Below, piece by piece: positions 1 through 7,808 of a DNA stretch of 29,421 bases. The position numbers were made by a program, and so were the translations under genes. The notes below the pieces were generated by a model, which was not told the origin of the DNA, searched no databases, and worked only from the letters and a program-made list of their open reading frames with translations. This DNA comes from an uncultured Flavobacterium sp. (GTDB lineage: Bacteria > Bacteroidota > Bacteroidia > Flavobacteriales > Flavobacteriaceae): positions 1 through 29,421 of the forward strand of contig NZ_CAMLDD010000038.1 in the NCBI RefSeq assembly GCF_946478785.1, in the 5' to 3' direction. Each line of letters starts with the position of its first letter. Positions within the stretch are counted from its first letter, which is position 1.

Positions 1-348
1 TCATGGTCTCCTTCGGGTGGAACAGCGGCAACAGCAACCGGACTTGCTGCAGGAAGTTATACTGTAACAGTAACAGATGCCAACGGTTGTACAGCTACTC
101 GCAATTATACTATTACACAGCCAACTGCCATCAGCACCGCAACTGGTTCTCAGACAAACGTAGCTTGTAACGGTGGAACCACGGGTAGCGCATCAGTTTC
201 TCCTTCAGGCGGAACTCCAGGTTATACTTATTCATGGTCTCCTTCGGGTGGAACAGCGGCAACAGCAACCGGACTTGCTGCAGGAAGTTATACCGTAACA
301 GTAACAGATGCCAACGGTTGTACAGCTACTCGCAATTATACCATTACT
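1..348 (+). repeat. 231-bp in-frame tandem repeat in the adhesin
   Basis: Bases 1-117 recur at 232-348 with three differences, all synonymous (act/acc at 63 and 111, aca/act at 117). The unit is 231 bp, or 77 codons. The second copy then diverges into the Ig-like segment, and the first copy continues upstream of the window. Confidence 0.9.
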
Positions 349-819
349 GAACCAACAGCCATAATTTCAACAACTTCATTACTTGGAGCAACTATAACAG
401 CTAATCAGGTTGGTGCTACTTATCAATGGTTTGAATGTCCAAGCACTATACTATCAGGAGAAACCGGACAATCATTTACTCCAACAGTTAATGGCTCTTA
501 TGGAGTTACAATAACTATGGGTGGATGTAATGTTACATCATCATGTGTTCTTGTAAATACTTTAGCCAATCCTGATTTTGAAGAAAAAGCTAAATTTATA
601 ATATATCCAAATCCGAATAAAGGAATCGTAAACATTGAATCCGATCATGATAGTGATTTAAACATTACGAATCAATTGGGACAAACAATTAAAACAGCAA
701 AAGTTACTTCTGACGTAATCAATACAATTAATATCGAAAGTTTTGCTGACGGTGTTTATTTTATTACAGAAAAGAAAGGCAGCAAATTAGTTACACACAA
801 ATTAATTCTGAAAAAATAA
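1..819 (+). CDS. SprB-repeat gliding adhesin, 3' end, with type A T9SS sorting domain (partial)
   Basis: This is the C-terminal 272 residues of a protein whose start lies before the window; frame 1 is open from base 1. Two SprB-type repeats are visible, with motifs such as TATGLAAGSYTVTVTDANGC and YTIT(Q/E)PTAI. They are followed by an Ig-like segment (YQWFECP...GSYGVTI, about bases 400-520). The last ~75 residues form a type A T9SS sorting domain: YPNPNKG, then LGQTIKT, DGVYFI and a basic end KLILKK. SprB-like proteins are exported by the type IX system and attached to the flavobacterial surface, where they act as mobile adhesins in gliding. SprB itself has a type B tail, so this is a paralogue rather than SprB. 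No mid-gene ATG is credible as the real start. The family assignment is firm; the ligand is unknown. Confidence 0.9.
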   Translation, partial: SWSPSGGTAATATGLAAGSYTVTVTDANGCTATRNYTITQPTAISTATGSQTNVACNGGTTGSASVSPSGGTPGYTYSWSPSGGTAATATGLAAGSYTVTVTDANGCTATRNYTITEPTAIISTTSLLGATITANQVGATYQWFECPSTILSGETGQSFTPTVNGSYGVTITMGGCNVTSSCVLVNTLANPDFEEKAKFIIYPNPNKGIVNIESDHDSDLNITNQLGQTIKTAKVTSDVINTINIESFADGVYFITEKKGSKLVTHKLILKK

Positions 820-852
820 TTCCAAAAAGGTTTGATAAATTCTTTAAAAATC

Positions 853-888
853 AAAAAGGGAAAAATCTAATGATTTTTCCCTTTTTTT
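853..888. terminator. Bidirectional terminator between adhesin and dnaB
   Basis: A perfect 15-bp stem (853-867 with 872-886) has the 4-nt loop taat and a run of seven T on the plus strand. It lies between the convergent adhesin gene and dnaB, so it can serve both. Confidence 0.85.
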
Positions 889-922
889 ATAGTAAATTTT
901 ATTTTAAATATTTGATAATTAC

Positions 923-2467
923 TTAGAATGGCACATCACTATCATCATCGTCATCATTCAAATTACTTCCAAAAGCTTCATTGGCAGAAGGAAGATTTTT
1001 AGTAATAAACGGGTTATCATCGTGATTCATTTTTGATGGTAAATCATCATAACTTCCAGAAAAATCATCAAGGTTATCAAATTTTCCAAGATGTCCCAAA
1101 AATTTCAATCGAACATTTTCTATTCCACCATTACGGTGTTTGGCAATCATAATTTCTGCCTGACCAGCAGTTGGCGAAGCTTCATCATCATCCCATTCGT
1201 CAATTTTGTAATATTCCGGGCGGTATAAAAACGATACAATATCAGCATCCTGCTCAATAGCTCCGGATTCACGAAGATCCGATAGTAAAGGACGTTTACT
1301 GGATCCACGGGTTTCAACAGCACGCGATAACTGTGAAAGTGCAATTACGGGAACGTTTAGCTCTTTTGCCAAAGCCTTTAAGTTTCGGGAAATGGTTGAG
1401 ATTTCCTGCTCACGATTCCCTCCTCCTTTACTGTTTCCTCCCGCAGTCATCAATTGCAAATAATCAACAATGACAATTTTGATACCGTGCTGAGAAACTA
1501 AACGACGGCATTTTGCCCTTAAATCAAAAATAGAAAGTGATGGTGTATCATCGATAAACAAAGGAGCTTTTTCTAAGTTCTTCACTTTGGTACTTAACAT
1601 TTCCCATTCATGAGGTTCTAATTTACCTGTACGTAGTTTTTCCGAGGACAATCCAGTTTCTGATGAAATTAACCTCGTAATTAACTGAACTGATGCCATC
1701 TCCAAAGAGAATAAGGCTACCGGATGCCCAAAATCAATAGCCATATTTCTGGCCATTGAAAGTACGAAGGCCGTTTTTCCCATCGCTGGTCTGGCCGCAA
1801 TAATAATTAAATCACTTGGCTGCCATCCTGAAGTAAGCTTGTCCAGATTTGTAAAACCGGTTTCTACACCGCTCAAACCTTCTTGTTTCGCAATTTCTTC
1901 AATACGCTTTTTTGCCTGAAGTACTAAACTCTGAGCCGTTTCAGAACTACGTTTTATATTTCCTTGTGTAACCTCATATAATTTTGATTCTGCCTGATCA
2001 AGTAAATCAAATACATCTGTCGTTTCATCATAAGAAGCTTCGATAATTTCAGAAGAAATTCGAATCAAACTTCTTTGAATAAATTTCTGAAGAATAATAC
2101 GAGAGTGAAATTCGATATGCGCAGAAGACGCAATTTTTTGTGTAAGCTGAATTAAATAAAAATCGCCTCCGGCTAAATCTAATTTTCCATTTTTCTTCAG
2201 CTGGGCCGAAACCGTCAATAAGTCAATTGGCTGTGTTTCGGTGAAAAGCTGAACGATTGCTTCAAAAATAAATTTGTGGGCATCTTTATAAAATGCATCA
2301 GGCTGTAAAATATCAATTACATCATCAACCCCCTTTTTATCAATCATCATTGCCCCAAGTACAGCTTCTTCTAAATCAAGTACTTGAGGAGGAAGCTTCC
2401 CTTTTTCTAAATTAATAATTGTGGTTTTATCTACCTTTACAGGGTTTATATTTTTGAAATTTTCCAT
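923..2467 (-). CDS. dnaB: Replicative DNA helicase DnaB
   Basis: A hexameric 5'-3' helicase that unwinds DNA at the replication fork and interacts with primase. The 514 residues show the N-terminal DnaB domain (about 28-130), a linker, and a RecA-like C-terminal domain with Walker A ARPAMGKT (225-232), Walker B IVIVDYLQLM (331-340) and the downstream SQLSRAVE and DLRESGAIEQDAD motifs. No intein interrupts it. Start is the ATG at 2467; the next gene upstream on this strand is accA, 140 bp away, whose terminator lies between them, so dnaB has its own promoter. The protein ends in an acidic run followed by SDVPF, which resembles the C-terminal tip of single-strand binding protein (see findings). 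Confidence 0.97.
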   Translation of the reverse strand: MENFKNINPVKVDKTTIINLEKGKLPPQVLDLEEAVLGAMMIDKKGVDDVIDILQPDAFYKDAHKFIFEAIVQLFTETQPIDLLTVSAQLKKNGKLDLAGGDFYLIQLTQKIASSAHIEFHSRIILQKFIQRSLIRISSEIIEASYDETTDVFDLLDQAESKLYEVTQGNIKRSSETAQSLVLQAKKRIEEIAKQEGLSGVETGFTNLDKLTSGWQPSDLIIIAARPAMGKTAFVLSMARNMAIDFGHPVALFSLEMASVQLITRLISSETGLSSEKLRTGKLEPHEWEMLSTKVKNLEKAPLFIDDTPSLSIFDLRAKCRRLVSQHGIKIVIVDYLQLMTAGGNSKGGGNREQEISTISRNLKALAKELNVPVIALSQLSRAVETRGSSKRPLLSDLRESGAIEQDADIVSFLYRPEYYKIDEWDDDEASPTAGQAEIMIAKHRNGGIENVRLKFLGHLGKFDNLDDFSGSYDDLPSKMNHDDNPFITKNLPSANEAFGSNLNDDDDDSDVPF

Positions 2468-2559
2468 AAAGCGAAAGTAACGAAATTTAAAAAAATATTA
2501 CTATCTAGTTATTAGTAATAATTGTTTATAAATAAGTGTTTTTTGTTCATAACCAAAAA

Positions 2560-2589
2560 AAAATCCGAAACTGTAAGGCTTCGGATTTT
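2560..2589 (-). terminator. Rho-independent terminator after accA
   Basis: A 10-bp stem (2560-2569 with 2580-2589) has a 10-nt loop. On the minus strand it is followed by a run of T (plus-strand A run 2555-2563), 18 bp beyond the accA stop. Confidence 0.85.
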
Positions 2590-2607
2590 GAATCATTTTT
2601 TATGAAT

Positions 2608-3561
2608 TTATTCTTTGTACTCGCCCATATTACTGTATTTGTCCATTCTTTGGGCAATTAAGTCGGCTGTTGATAAATCTTTCAATTCGTTATATCCTTT
2701 GGTAATATATTCAGCTACTGTTTTAAAGGTAGTTTCTCTGTCATAATGCGCTCCGCCAAGTGGTTCCGGAATAACATCATCAACTAATTTTTGTCTTTTC
2801 ATGTCAGATGAAGTCAGTTTTAAAGCATCAGCTGCACGTTCCTTATATTCCCAGCTTTTCCATAAAATTGAAGAACATGATTCTGGAGAAATTACAGAAT
2901 ACCAGGTATTTTCTAACATATATACTTTATCTCCAACACCAATTCCTAAAGCTCCACCAGAAGCACCTTCACCAACAATGATTGTAATGATTGGCACTTT
3001 CAAACGAACCATTTCAAAAATATTTCTGGCAATTGCTTCTCCTTGTCCTCTTTCTTCAGCTTCTAATCCTGGATATGCCCCCGGAGTATCAATTAAAGTT
3101 AAAACCGGAATACCAAACTTCTCTGCCATTTTCATCAAACGCAAAGCTTTACGGTACCCTTCTGGATTTGCCATACCAAAATTACGGTATTGACGTGTCT
3201 TTGTATTATACCCCTTTTGCTGTCCAACAATCATAAACGACTGTCCGTTTACTTTTCCTAATCCACCAACCATGGCTTTATCATCTTTAAAGCCTCTGTC
3301 TCCATGAAGTTCTAAAAAAGTATCTCCACAAATCGCTCTGATATAGTCTAAAGTATAAGGCCTGTTAGGATGTCTTGACAGCTGAACACGCTGCCATGCT
3401 GTAAGATTTTTATATATATCCCTTTTAGTTTGTTCTAATTTTTTGTTGATTTCCTTGCAAGTTGGTGCTACGTCAACGTCAGATTCTTTTCCAATTATAA
3501 CACATTTTTGTAACTGCTCTTCAAGTTCTTTGATTGGAAGCTCAAAATCTAAATATTCCAT
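2608..3561 (-). CDS. accA: Acetyl-CoA carboxylase carboxyltransferase subunit alpha
   Basis: Together with AccD it transfers the carboxyl group from carboxybiotin to acetyl-CoA, giving malonyl-CoA for fatty acid synthesis in the cytoplasm. The length of 317 residues is normal for AccA. The N-terminal helical region ([17 protein letters not shown]) is followed by the crotonase-like carboxyltransferase core, with [53 protein letters not shown] and [11 protein letters not shown] all conserved. Start is the ATG at 3561. It stands alone, with its own promoter-like box upstream and a terminator downstream. Confidence 0.97.
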   Translation of the reverse strand: MEYLDFELPIKELEEQLQKCVIIGKESDVDVAPTCKEINKKLEQTKRDIYKNLTAWQRVQLSRHPNRPYTLDYIRAICGDTFLELHGDRGFKDDKAMVGGLGKVNGQSFMIVGQQKGYNTKTRQYRNFGMANPEGYRKALRLMKMAEKFGIPVLTLIDTPGAYPGLEAEERGQGEAIARNIFEMVRLKVPIITIIVGEGASGGALGIGVGDKVYMLENTWYSVISPESCSSILWKSWEYKERAADALKLTSSDMKRQKLVDDVIPEPLGGAHYDRETTFKTVAEYITKGYNELKDLSTADLIAQRMDKYSNMGEYKE

Positions 3562-3593
3562 GGATTTTTGAATTTTGTTTTTAAATCGAACCG

Positions 3594-3623
3594 CAAATAT
3601 AAAAATATTATATCATTGGCGAA
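3594..3623 (-). promoter_or_regulatory. Candidate accA promoter
   Basis: On the minus strand the sequence TATATTTG (plus 3594-3601) exactly matches the Bacteroidota -7 box TAnnTTTG, 32 bp before the accA ATG. The -33 position reads TTC rather than TTG, so the match is partial. Confidence 0.5.
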
Positions 3624-3673
3624 GTGAATTATTATTTAAACTATGAAAATGTAAATAAAAAATAAGGTAAATA

Positions 3674-4561
3674 TTACACTTTCTTTTTATTTTGATAATG
3701 CTTAAAAACGCCATTTAAAATAACTGTAATAACAATTATCAGGGCGCCAATATAAAACTCTGTACTCATTTTTTCTTTTCCTCCCAAAATAAAATAAGCC
3801 AGCATAATTCCGTAAACAGGTTCTAAATTAGTCGTTAACATTACAGTGTAAGGCGTTAGTTTCTGCATAACTTTTACAGAAGCCGTAAATGCATAAGCTG
3901 TACAAACAGAAGCTAAAACGAGTAATAAAATCCAATTATTTAATGACATTGTAAAAAAATCCGCGGTGAATTTTCCCTGTAGCAAAAAATAAATTGAGAT
4001 GAAGAAAACTCCAGCTCCAAATTCATAAAATGTAATAACAGAAGGTTCATGATCAGAAATCAGTTTCCCGTTCATCAGAGTGAAAAGGACCCCTAAAATA
4101 ATAGATGCCAGGGCATAATACATTCCGCTCAGGTATTTTACTTCGACCTGCATGATCAAAGCTAACCCTGCAATGATTATTAATCCAAAGAAAACTTCGT
4201 ACCACAATATTTTTCTGCCGTAAAAAAGCGGTTCTAACAGCGATGCAAAAAAAGCACCTAAAGAGAATATTGACAGGGTTATCGAAACATTAGAAACATG
4301 AATAGCTTTGAAAAAGAAAATCCAATGAAGCGCAATAAGCAATCCAACAAAAATTAATTTAGCAAAAGAATGAGCTGATATTACAAAAGACTGCTTTTTA
4401 TAAACTATAAATCCTGCAAGGAAAATCCCGGCTAAAATCATTCTGAACCATACTAAATTTTCAGCATCAATGGTTATCAAAGCACCAAGAATAGCCGTAA
4501 AACCCCAGATAAAAACAATTAAATGAAGGTTTAAATAACTTTTTAAATTATCGTTTCGCAT
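3674..4561 (-). CDS. EamA/DMT-family transporter
   Basis: An inner-membrane protein of the drug/metabolite transporter superfamily with about ten hydrophobic segments arranged as two EamA halves. The first half starts at LNLHLIVFIWGFTAILGAL, and the second ends with LEPVYGIMLAYFILGGKE followed by a last helix and a basic tail (HYQNKKKV). I place the start at the ATG ending at 4561, which gives MRNDNLKSYL and 295 residues. The ATG at 4597 would add 12 residues inside the upstream permease gene. The chosen start overlaps that gene by 14 bp, so the two are probably translationally coupled. The substrate cannot be told from sequence; the family exports amino acids, metabolites or drugs. Confidence 0.85.
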   Translation of the reverse strand: MRNDNLKSYLNLHLIVFIWGFTAILGALITIDAENLVWFRMILAGIFLAGFIVYKKQSFVISAHSFAKLIFVGLLIALHWIFFFKAIHVSNVSITLSIFSLGAFFASLLEPLFYGRKILWYEVFFGLIIIAGLALIMQVEVKYLSGMYYALASIILGVLFTLMNGKLISDHEPSVITFYEFGAGVFFISIYFLLQGKFTADFFTMSLNNWILLLVLASVCTAYAFTASVKVMQKLTPYTVMLTTNLEPVYGIMLAYFILGGKEKMSTEFYIGALIIVITVILNGVFKHYQNKKKV

Positions 4562-5663
4562 TACGTAATAAGTAAACTGCCAGAATTCCAAAAACAATAT
4601 TAGGAAACCAAACAGCTAATAAAGGTGAGAAAGTAGATTTTTCGGATAGTGTACCGAATATTTTATCGAAAAATACAAATGAAAACGCAATTGCAATTCC
4701 AATGGCAAGGTTAGTACCCATTCCTCCACGGCGTTTCATAGATGAAACCGCTACAGCAATAATCGTCAGAATAAAAGCAGAAACCGGTACACTGTATTTT
4801 TTATAAAGTACTACTAAATAAGTATTAATATTTCCGGAGCCTCTTTTTCTTTCCTTTTCAATAAAATCATTCAATTTTCCAAGTGAAAGTGTTTCGGCTA
4901 TATAAACTACAGGAGTCAAATCTGAAAGCTCAAACTTAAAATGAACTTTTTTTTCAGGGGATTTTTCAATTTTATCACTCAGTTCCCCAAGAGTTCTTTT
5001 TGTGTAATCGTACAGTATATAGGTCTTTAATTTGGGGTCCCATTTAATACGACTGGCAGTAATTTTATAAGTCAGTTTGTCTTTTTCAAAATGTTCCAGT
5101 GAAAAATTAAAAGCTGTCTTAGATTCTTCATTGAAACTATTTACAAAAATAAAATCATTATCGTTAAGTTGTCGGTAAACGTTAGTATTTTCTCCTCGCA
5201 TGAGCTGCTTCCCATTTCCTTTTAAATAGGTGTACCTAAAATTATTGAAACCTTCACTGGCAGCAGGAACAATAAAAAAACCCATTAAAAGCACAAAAAC
5301 CGAAACGATAGAAGCACCAATAATATAAGGTCTCAAAAAACGTGTAAACGAAATTCCCGAGCTTAAAATTGCAATAATTTCTGTATTATTGGCCAGCTTG
5401 GAAGTAAACCAAATTACCGATAAAAACAAAAATATAGGAAAGAGCGAATTCGCAAAATAAACAGTAAAGTTGTAATAATAAATGGCGATTTCCGTAAAAG
5501 GAATTTTATTTTCCAACATTTTATTCACCTTTTCAGAAACGTCAATTACAATCCCAATTGGAATAAATAAAAGAATCATTACCGAAAAAGTGGCCAAATA
5601 TCTTTTTAAAATATACTTATCTATTATCGTTAACATAGATTTCTTTTGTTTTTTTTGTTTCAT
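4548..5663 (-). CDS. LptF/LptG-family permease (YjgP/YjgQ)
   Basis: An inner-membrane permease of the LPS transport ABC complex, which extracts lipopolysaccharide and passes it to the periplasmic bridge. It shows the family layout: N-terminal helices after LTIIDKYILKRYLATF, a periplasmic beta-jellyroll region (about residues 130-270, e.g. LMRGENTNVYRQLNDNDFIFVN), and C-terminal helices (VPVSAFILTIIAVAVSSMKRRGGMGTNLAIGIAIAF). The 371-residue length fits. The ATG at 5663 is used here; a second ATG at 5636 (residue 10, MLTIIDKYIL) begins where homology usually starts and is an equally plausible start. It sits between tgt and the EamA gene on the same strand. LptG and LptF cannot be separated by eye. 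Confidence 0.88.
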   Translation of the reverse strand: MKQKKQKKSMLTIIDKYILKRYLATFSVMILLFIPIGIVIDVSEKVNKMLENKIPFTEIAIYYYNFTVYFANSLFPIFLFLSVIWFTSKLANNTEIIAILSSGISFTRFLRPYIIGASIVSVFVLLMGFFIVPAASEGFNNFRYTYLKGNGKQLMRGENTNVYRQLNDNDFIFVNSFNEESKTAFNFSLEHFEKDKLTYKITASRIKWDPKLKTYILYDYTKRTLGELSDKIEKSPEKKVHFKFELSDLTPVVYIAETLSLGKLNDFIEKERKRGSGNINTYLVVLYKKYSVPVSAFILTIIAVAVSSMKRRGGMGTNLAIGIAIAFSFVFFDKIFGTLSEKSTFSPLLAVWFPNIVFGILAVYLLRNAKR

Positions 5664-5705
5664 GTTTCAGGTTTCAAATTTTGTACAGAACTTGACACCT
5701 GAAAC
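5664..5705. repeat. Inverted repeat abutting the permease start
   Basis: gtttcaggt (5664-5672) pairs with acctgaaac (5697-5705), leaving a 24-nt loop. It lies between tgt and the upstream ATG of the LptF/LptG gene. It lacks a clean T run and does not look like a standard terminator. Confidence 0.55.
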
Positions 5706-5726
5706 TAAAAAAACTTGAAACTTTTT

Positions 5727-6857
5727 TTATAATCTTTGACTCATATTTTTAACCATCATTTCTTTCCATGGCCTAAAATCTCCTGCTAAGATATGTTTTC
5801 TGGCTTCACGAACCAACCACATATAGAAACCAAGATTATGAATCGTTGCAATTTGTTTTCCTAAGTATTCGTTGGCAGCAAATAAGTGACGCAAATATGC
5901 TTTTGTGTATTCTGTATCTACAAAAGTATGTCCCATTTCGTCAATTGGAGAAAAATCTGCTTCCCATTTTTTATTTTTGATGTTGATAGTTCCGTTTGCT
6001 GTAAACAACATTCCGTTTCTTGCATTACGGGTTGGCATTACGCAATCAAACATATCAATTCCTAAAGCGATATTTTCCAAAATATTAATTGGAGTTCCCA
6101 CACCCATTAAATAGCGAGGCTTATCTTCCGGAAGGATTTCACAAACTACTTCGGTCATGGCATACATTTCTTCTGCAGGCTCCCCTACTGACAATCCGCC
6201 AATAGCATTTCCCTGCTGACCTGAATTCGCAATATATTCTGCCGACTGGCGACGCAAATCTTTATAAGTACTCCCCTGAACAATCGGAAAAAACGTTTGT
6301 TCATATCCATATTTATAAGGCACTTTATCCAAATGACTAATACAACGATCGAGCCAGCGATGCGTCATGTGCATCGAACGCTGTGCGTATCTGTAATCGC
6401 AGGGATAAGGTGTACATTCATCAAACGCCATGATAATATCCGCACCAATAGTACGCTGAATTTCCATTACATTTTCCGGCGTGAAAAAGTGATAAGAACC
6501 GTCAATGTGTGATTTAAACTTCACTCCTTCTTCCTTGATTTTTCTGTTATTAGAAAGAGAATATACCTGATATCCGCCAGAATCTGTTAAAATATTACGG
6601 TCCCAGTTCATGAATTTATGTAATCCGCCGGCTTTTTCAAGAATTTCTGTCTGTGGACGTAGGTATAAATGGTATGTATTTCCCAGAATAATATCCGGAT
6701 TAATATCGTCTTTTAATTCACGCTGGTGTACTCCTTTTACAGAAGCGACCGTACCAACAGGCATAAAAATAGGCGTTTCAATTACGCCGTGATCTGTAGT
6801 AATACTCCCCGCTCTCGCTTTTGACTGCGGATCTTTTTGTAATAAATCAAACTTCAT
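5727..6857 (-). CDS. tgt: tRNA-guanine(34) transglycosylase (queuine tRNA-ribosyltransferase)
   Basis: Exchanges guanine at position 34 of Asp, Asn, His and Tyr tRNAs for the queuosine precursor preQ1. The TIM-barrel enzyme is 376 residues, with the base-binding LTDSGGYQVYSL (D92), AFDECTPYP, GGLSVGEP, MGVGTP and the nucleophile region GIDMFDCVMPTRNARNG (D268). The C-terminal zinc site is unusual: the three cysteines of the usual CxCxxC are replaced by G309, T311 and D314, while the His (H340 in TIHN) remains (see findings). Start is the ATG at 6857, with an exact TAnnTTTG box upstream. The gene lies upstream of the LptF/LptG and EamA genes on the same strand, 63 bp apart, and may be cotranscribed with them. 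Confidence 0.95.
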   Translation of the reverse strand: MKFDLLQKDPQSKARAGSITTDHGVIETPIFMPVGTVASVKGVHQRELKDDINPDIILGNTYHLYLRPQTEILEKAGGLHKFMNWDRNILTDSGGYQVYSLSNNRKIKEEGVKFKSHIDGSYHFFTPENVMEIQRTIGADIIMAFDECTPYPCDYRYAQRSMHMTHRWLDRCISHLDKVPYKYGYEQTFFPIVQGSTYKDLRRQSAEYIANSGQQGNAIGGLSVGEPAEEMYAMTEVVCEILPEDKPRYLMGVGTPINILENIALGIDMFDCVMPTRNARNGMLFTANGTINIKNKKWEADFSPIDEMGHTFVDTEYTKAYLRHLFAANEYLGKQIATIHNLGFYMWLVREARKHILAGDFRPWKEMMVKNMSQRL

Positions 6858-6877
6858 CTGTTTCTTTTTTCAGTCGG

Positions 6878-6885
6878 CAAAGATA
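6878..6885 (-). promoter_or_regulatory. Candidate -7 box of the tgt promoter
   Basis: The minus strand reads TATCTTTG, an exact TAnnTTTG match, 20 bp before the tgt ATG. No TTG was found at the expected -33 spacing. Confidence 0.45.
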
Positions 6886-6981
6886 GGCTAATTTCAGGAA
6901 ATTTTAATTAGATAATTTGTCAATTAGAAAATTAGATAATGATTCTCAATAACCTTAAAATTTGGGGTTTTAAAATTCTTT

Positions 6982-7090
6982 GGGCGTTCCCTCCGGTCGG
7001 GCTATCCGCTGTATTCTCGATTAACAAAAACTACGGCAAAAAAAGCCTTGTTTTTATAAATCGGGAGATGCCGCTGCTATCCCTAACGCA
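6982..7090. repeat. Dispersed flavobacterial palindromic repeat element
   Basis: A G+C-rich block in an A+T-rich gap. It starts near gggcgttccctccggtcggg and ends near gctatccctaacgca. The outer arms gcgtt (6984-6988) and aacgc (7085-7089) are inverted. Inner arms tctcgattaacaaaaac (7015-7031) and gtttttataaatcgggaga (7050-7068) are an imperfect inverted repeat. gctatcc occurs twice (7001-7007 and 7076-7082). From memory, near-identical blocks occur in many copies in Flavobacterium intergenic regions. An open frame through it (6939-7124) is not a gene. The remainder of the 6858-7243 gap shows only the tgt promoter box. Confidence 0.7.
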
Positions 7091-7243
7091 AGCACGGGAC
7101 ATTTTCAATAATTCTTCCAGATAAATCAAATGTAAAAACTACAACAATCATATTACTAAAGTGTAACATAACAACTGAATTGATTTCTTAATTTTAATTA
7201 AATATAAAGACGAAATTAAACATCAATTTAAATTATAGAAACC

Positions 7244-7570
7244 ATGATAAATTCAGAAGAAAGAGATCCTGCAGATCGTTTAGACCAAATCAAAGATGAT
7301 CAAATTGAAAGAAACCTGGAAAATTTAGAATATCCGGCTACCGAAGACATTTATAATCAGGAAGAAAATCTGGAGGACATTGATCCGGAAGGAATTTCAG
7401 GCGAAAGAACCGTCATTAACAACGACAATTATGATAATGACTGGAAACAAAACAGTGACAAACTCGGAAATGATTTAGATATTCCCGGCTCTGAATTGGA
7501 TGACGATCAGGAAGAAATCGGATCAGAAGATGAAGAAAATAATTTCTACAGTGAAGCCGATACCGAATAA
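7244..7570 (+). CDS. Small highly acidic protein of unknown function
   Basis: A 108-residue soluble protein with 38 Asp/Glu and only 7 Lys/Arg, with no signal peptide, membrane segment or cysteine. The end carries a motif-like stretch, GNDLDIPGSELDDDQEEIGS followed by EDEENNFYS. From memory, similar short acidic proteins with this GSELDD/GSEDEENN end are widespread in Flavobacteriaceae without assigned function. It probably is largely disordered. Start is the ATG at 7244 after an A+T-rich leader, and a good terminator follows 28 bp after the stop, so it forms a single-gene unit. I do not assign a function. Confidence 0.85.
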   Translation: MINSEERDPADRLDQIKDDQIERNLENLEYPATEDIYNQEENLEDIDPEGISGERTVINNDNYDNDWKQNSDKLGNDLDIPGSELDDDQEEIGSEDEENNFYSEADTE

Positions 7571-7597
7571 CAAATTTTAAATAGTTGTTATTTTACT

Positions 7598-7620
7598 AAG
7601 TCCCTTTATGGGACTTTTTC
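7598..7620 (+). terminator. Rho-independent terminator after the acidic protein
   Basis: Stem aagtccc (7598-7604) pairs with gggactt (7610-7616) around loop tttat, followed by a T-rich tail. Confidence 0.85.
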
Positions 7621-7751
7621 TATTTTTAATCCATAAATAATATAGCTTCATATCTAATTCTGAAATTCTTAAACATTATTATATTTTTTTCATCATCAGG
7701 AAAAAAAAGAATCAAAATCTAACAATTCCAGCAAACTAAAGCAAAAAATGA

Positions 7752-7783
7752 TTTGTCATACCGCAAAATAAAATTTACTTTTG
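7752..7783 (+). promoter_or_regulatory. Candidate transketolase promoter
   Basis: TTTG at 7752-7755 and TACTTTTG at 7776-7783 match the Bacteroidota -33/-7 consensus TTG...TAnnTTTG with a 20-nt gap. The -7 box ends 25 bp before the transketolase ATG. Confidence 0.65.
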
Positions 7784-7808
7784 CACCAGTTTAACTTTTA
7801 CATATAAA

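Noticed and set aside
2801..3236. Plus-strand frames of 130 and 81 codons
   Set aside because: Antisense shadows of accA, whose conserved motifs are clear on the other strand.
6939..7124. 61-codon open frame
   Set aside because: It runs through the palindromic repeat element at 6982-7090 and has no protein-like features; treated as repeat DNA.
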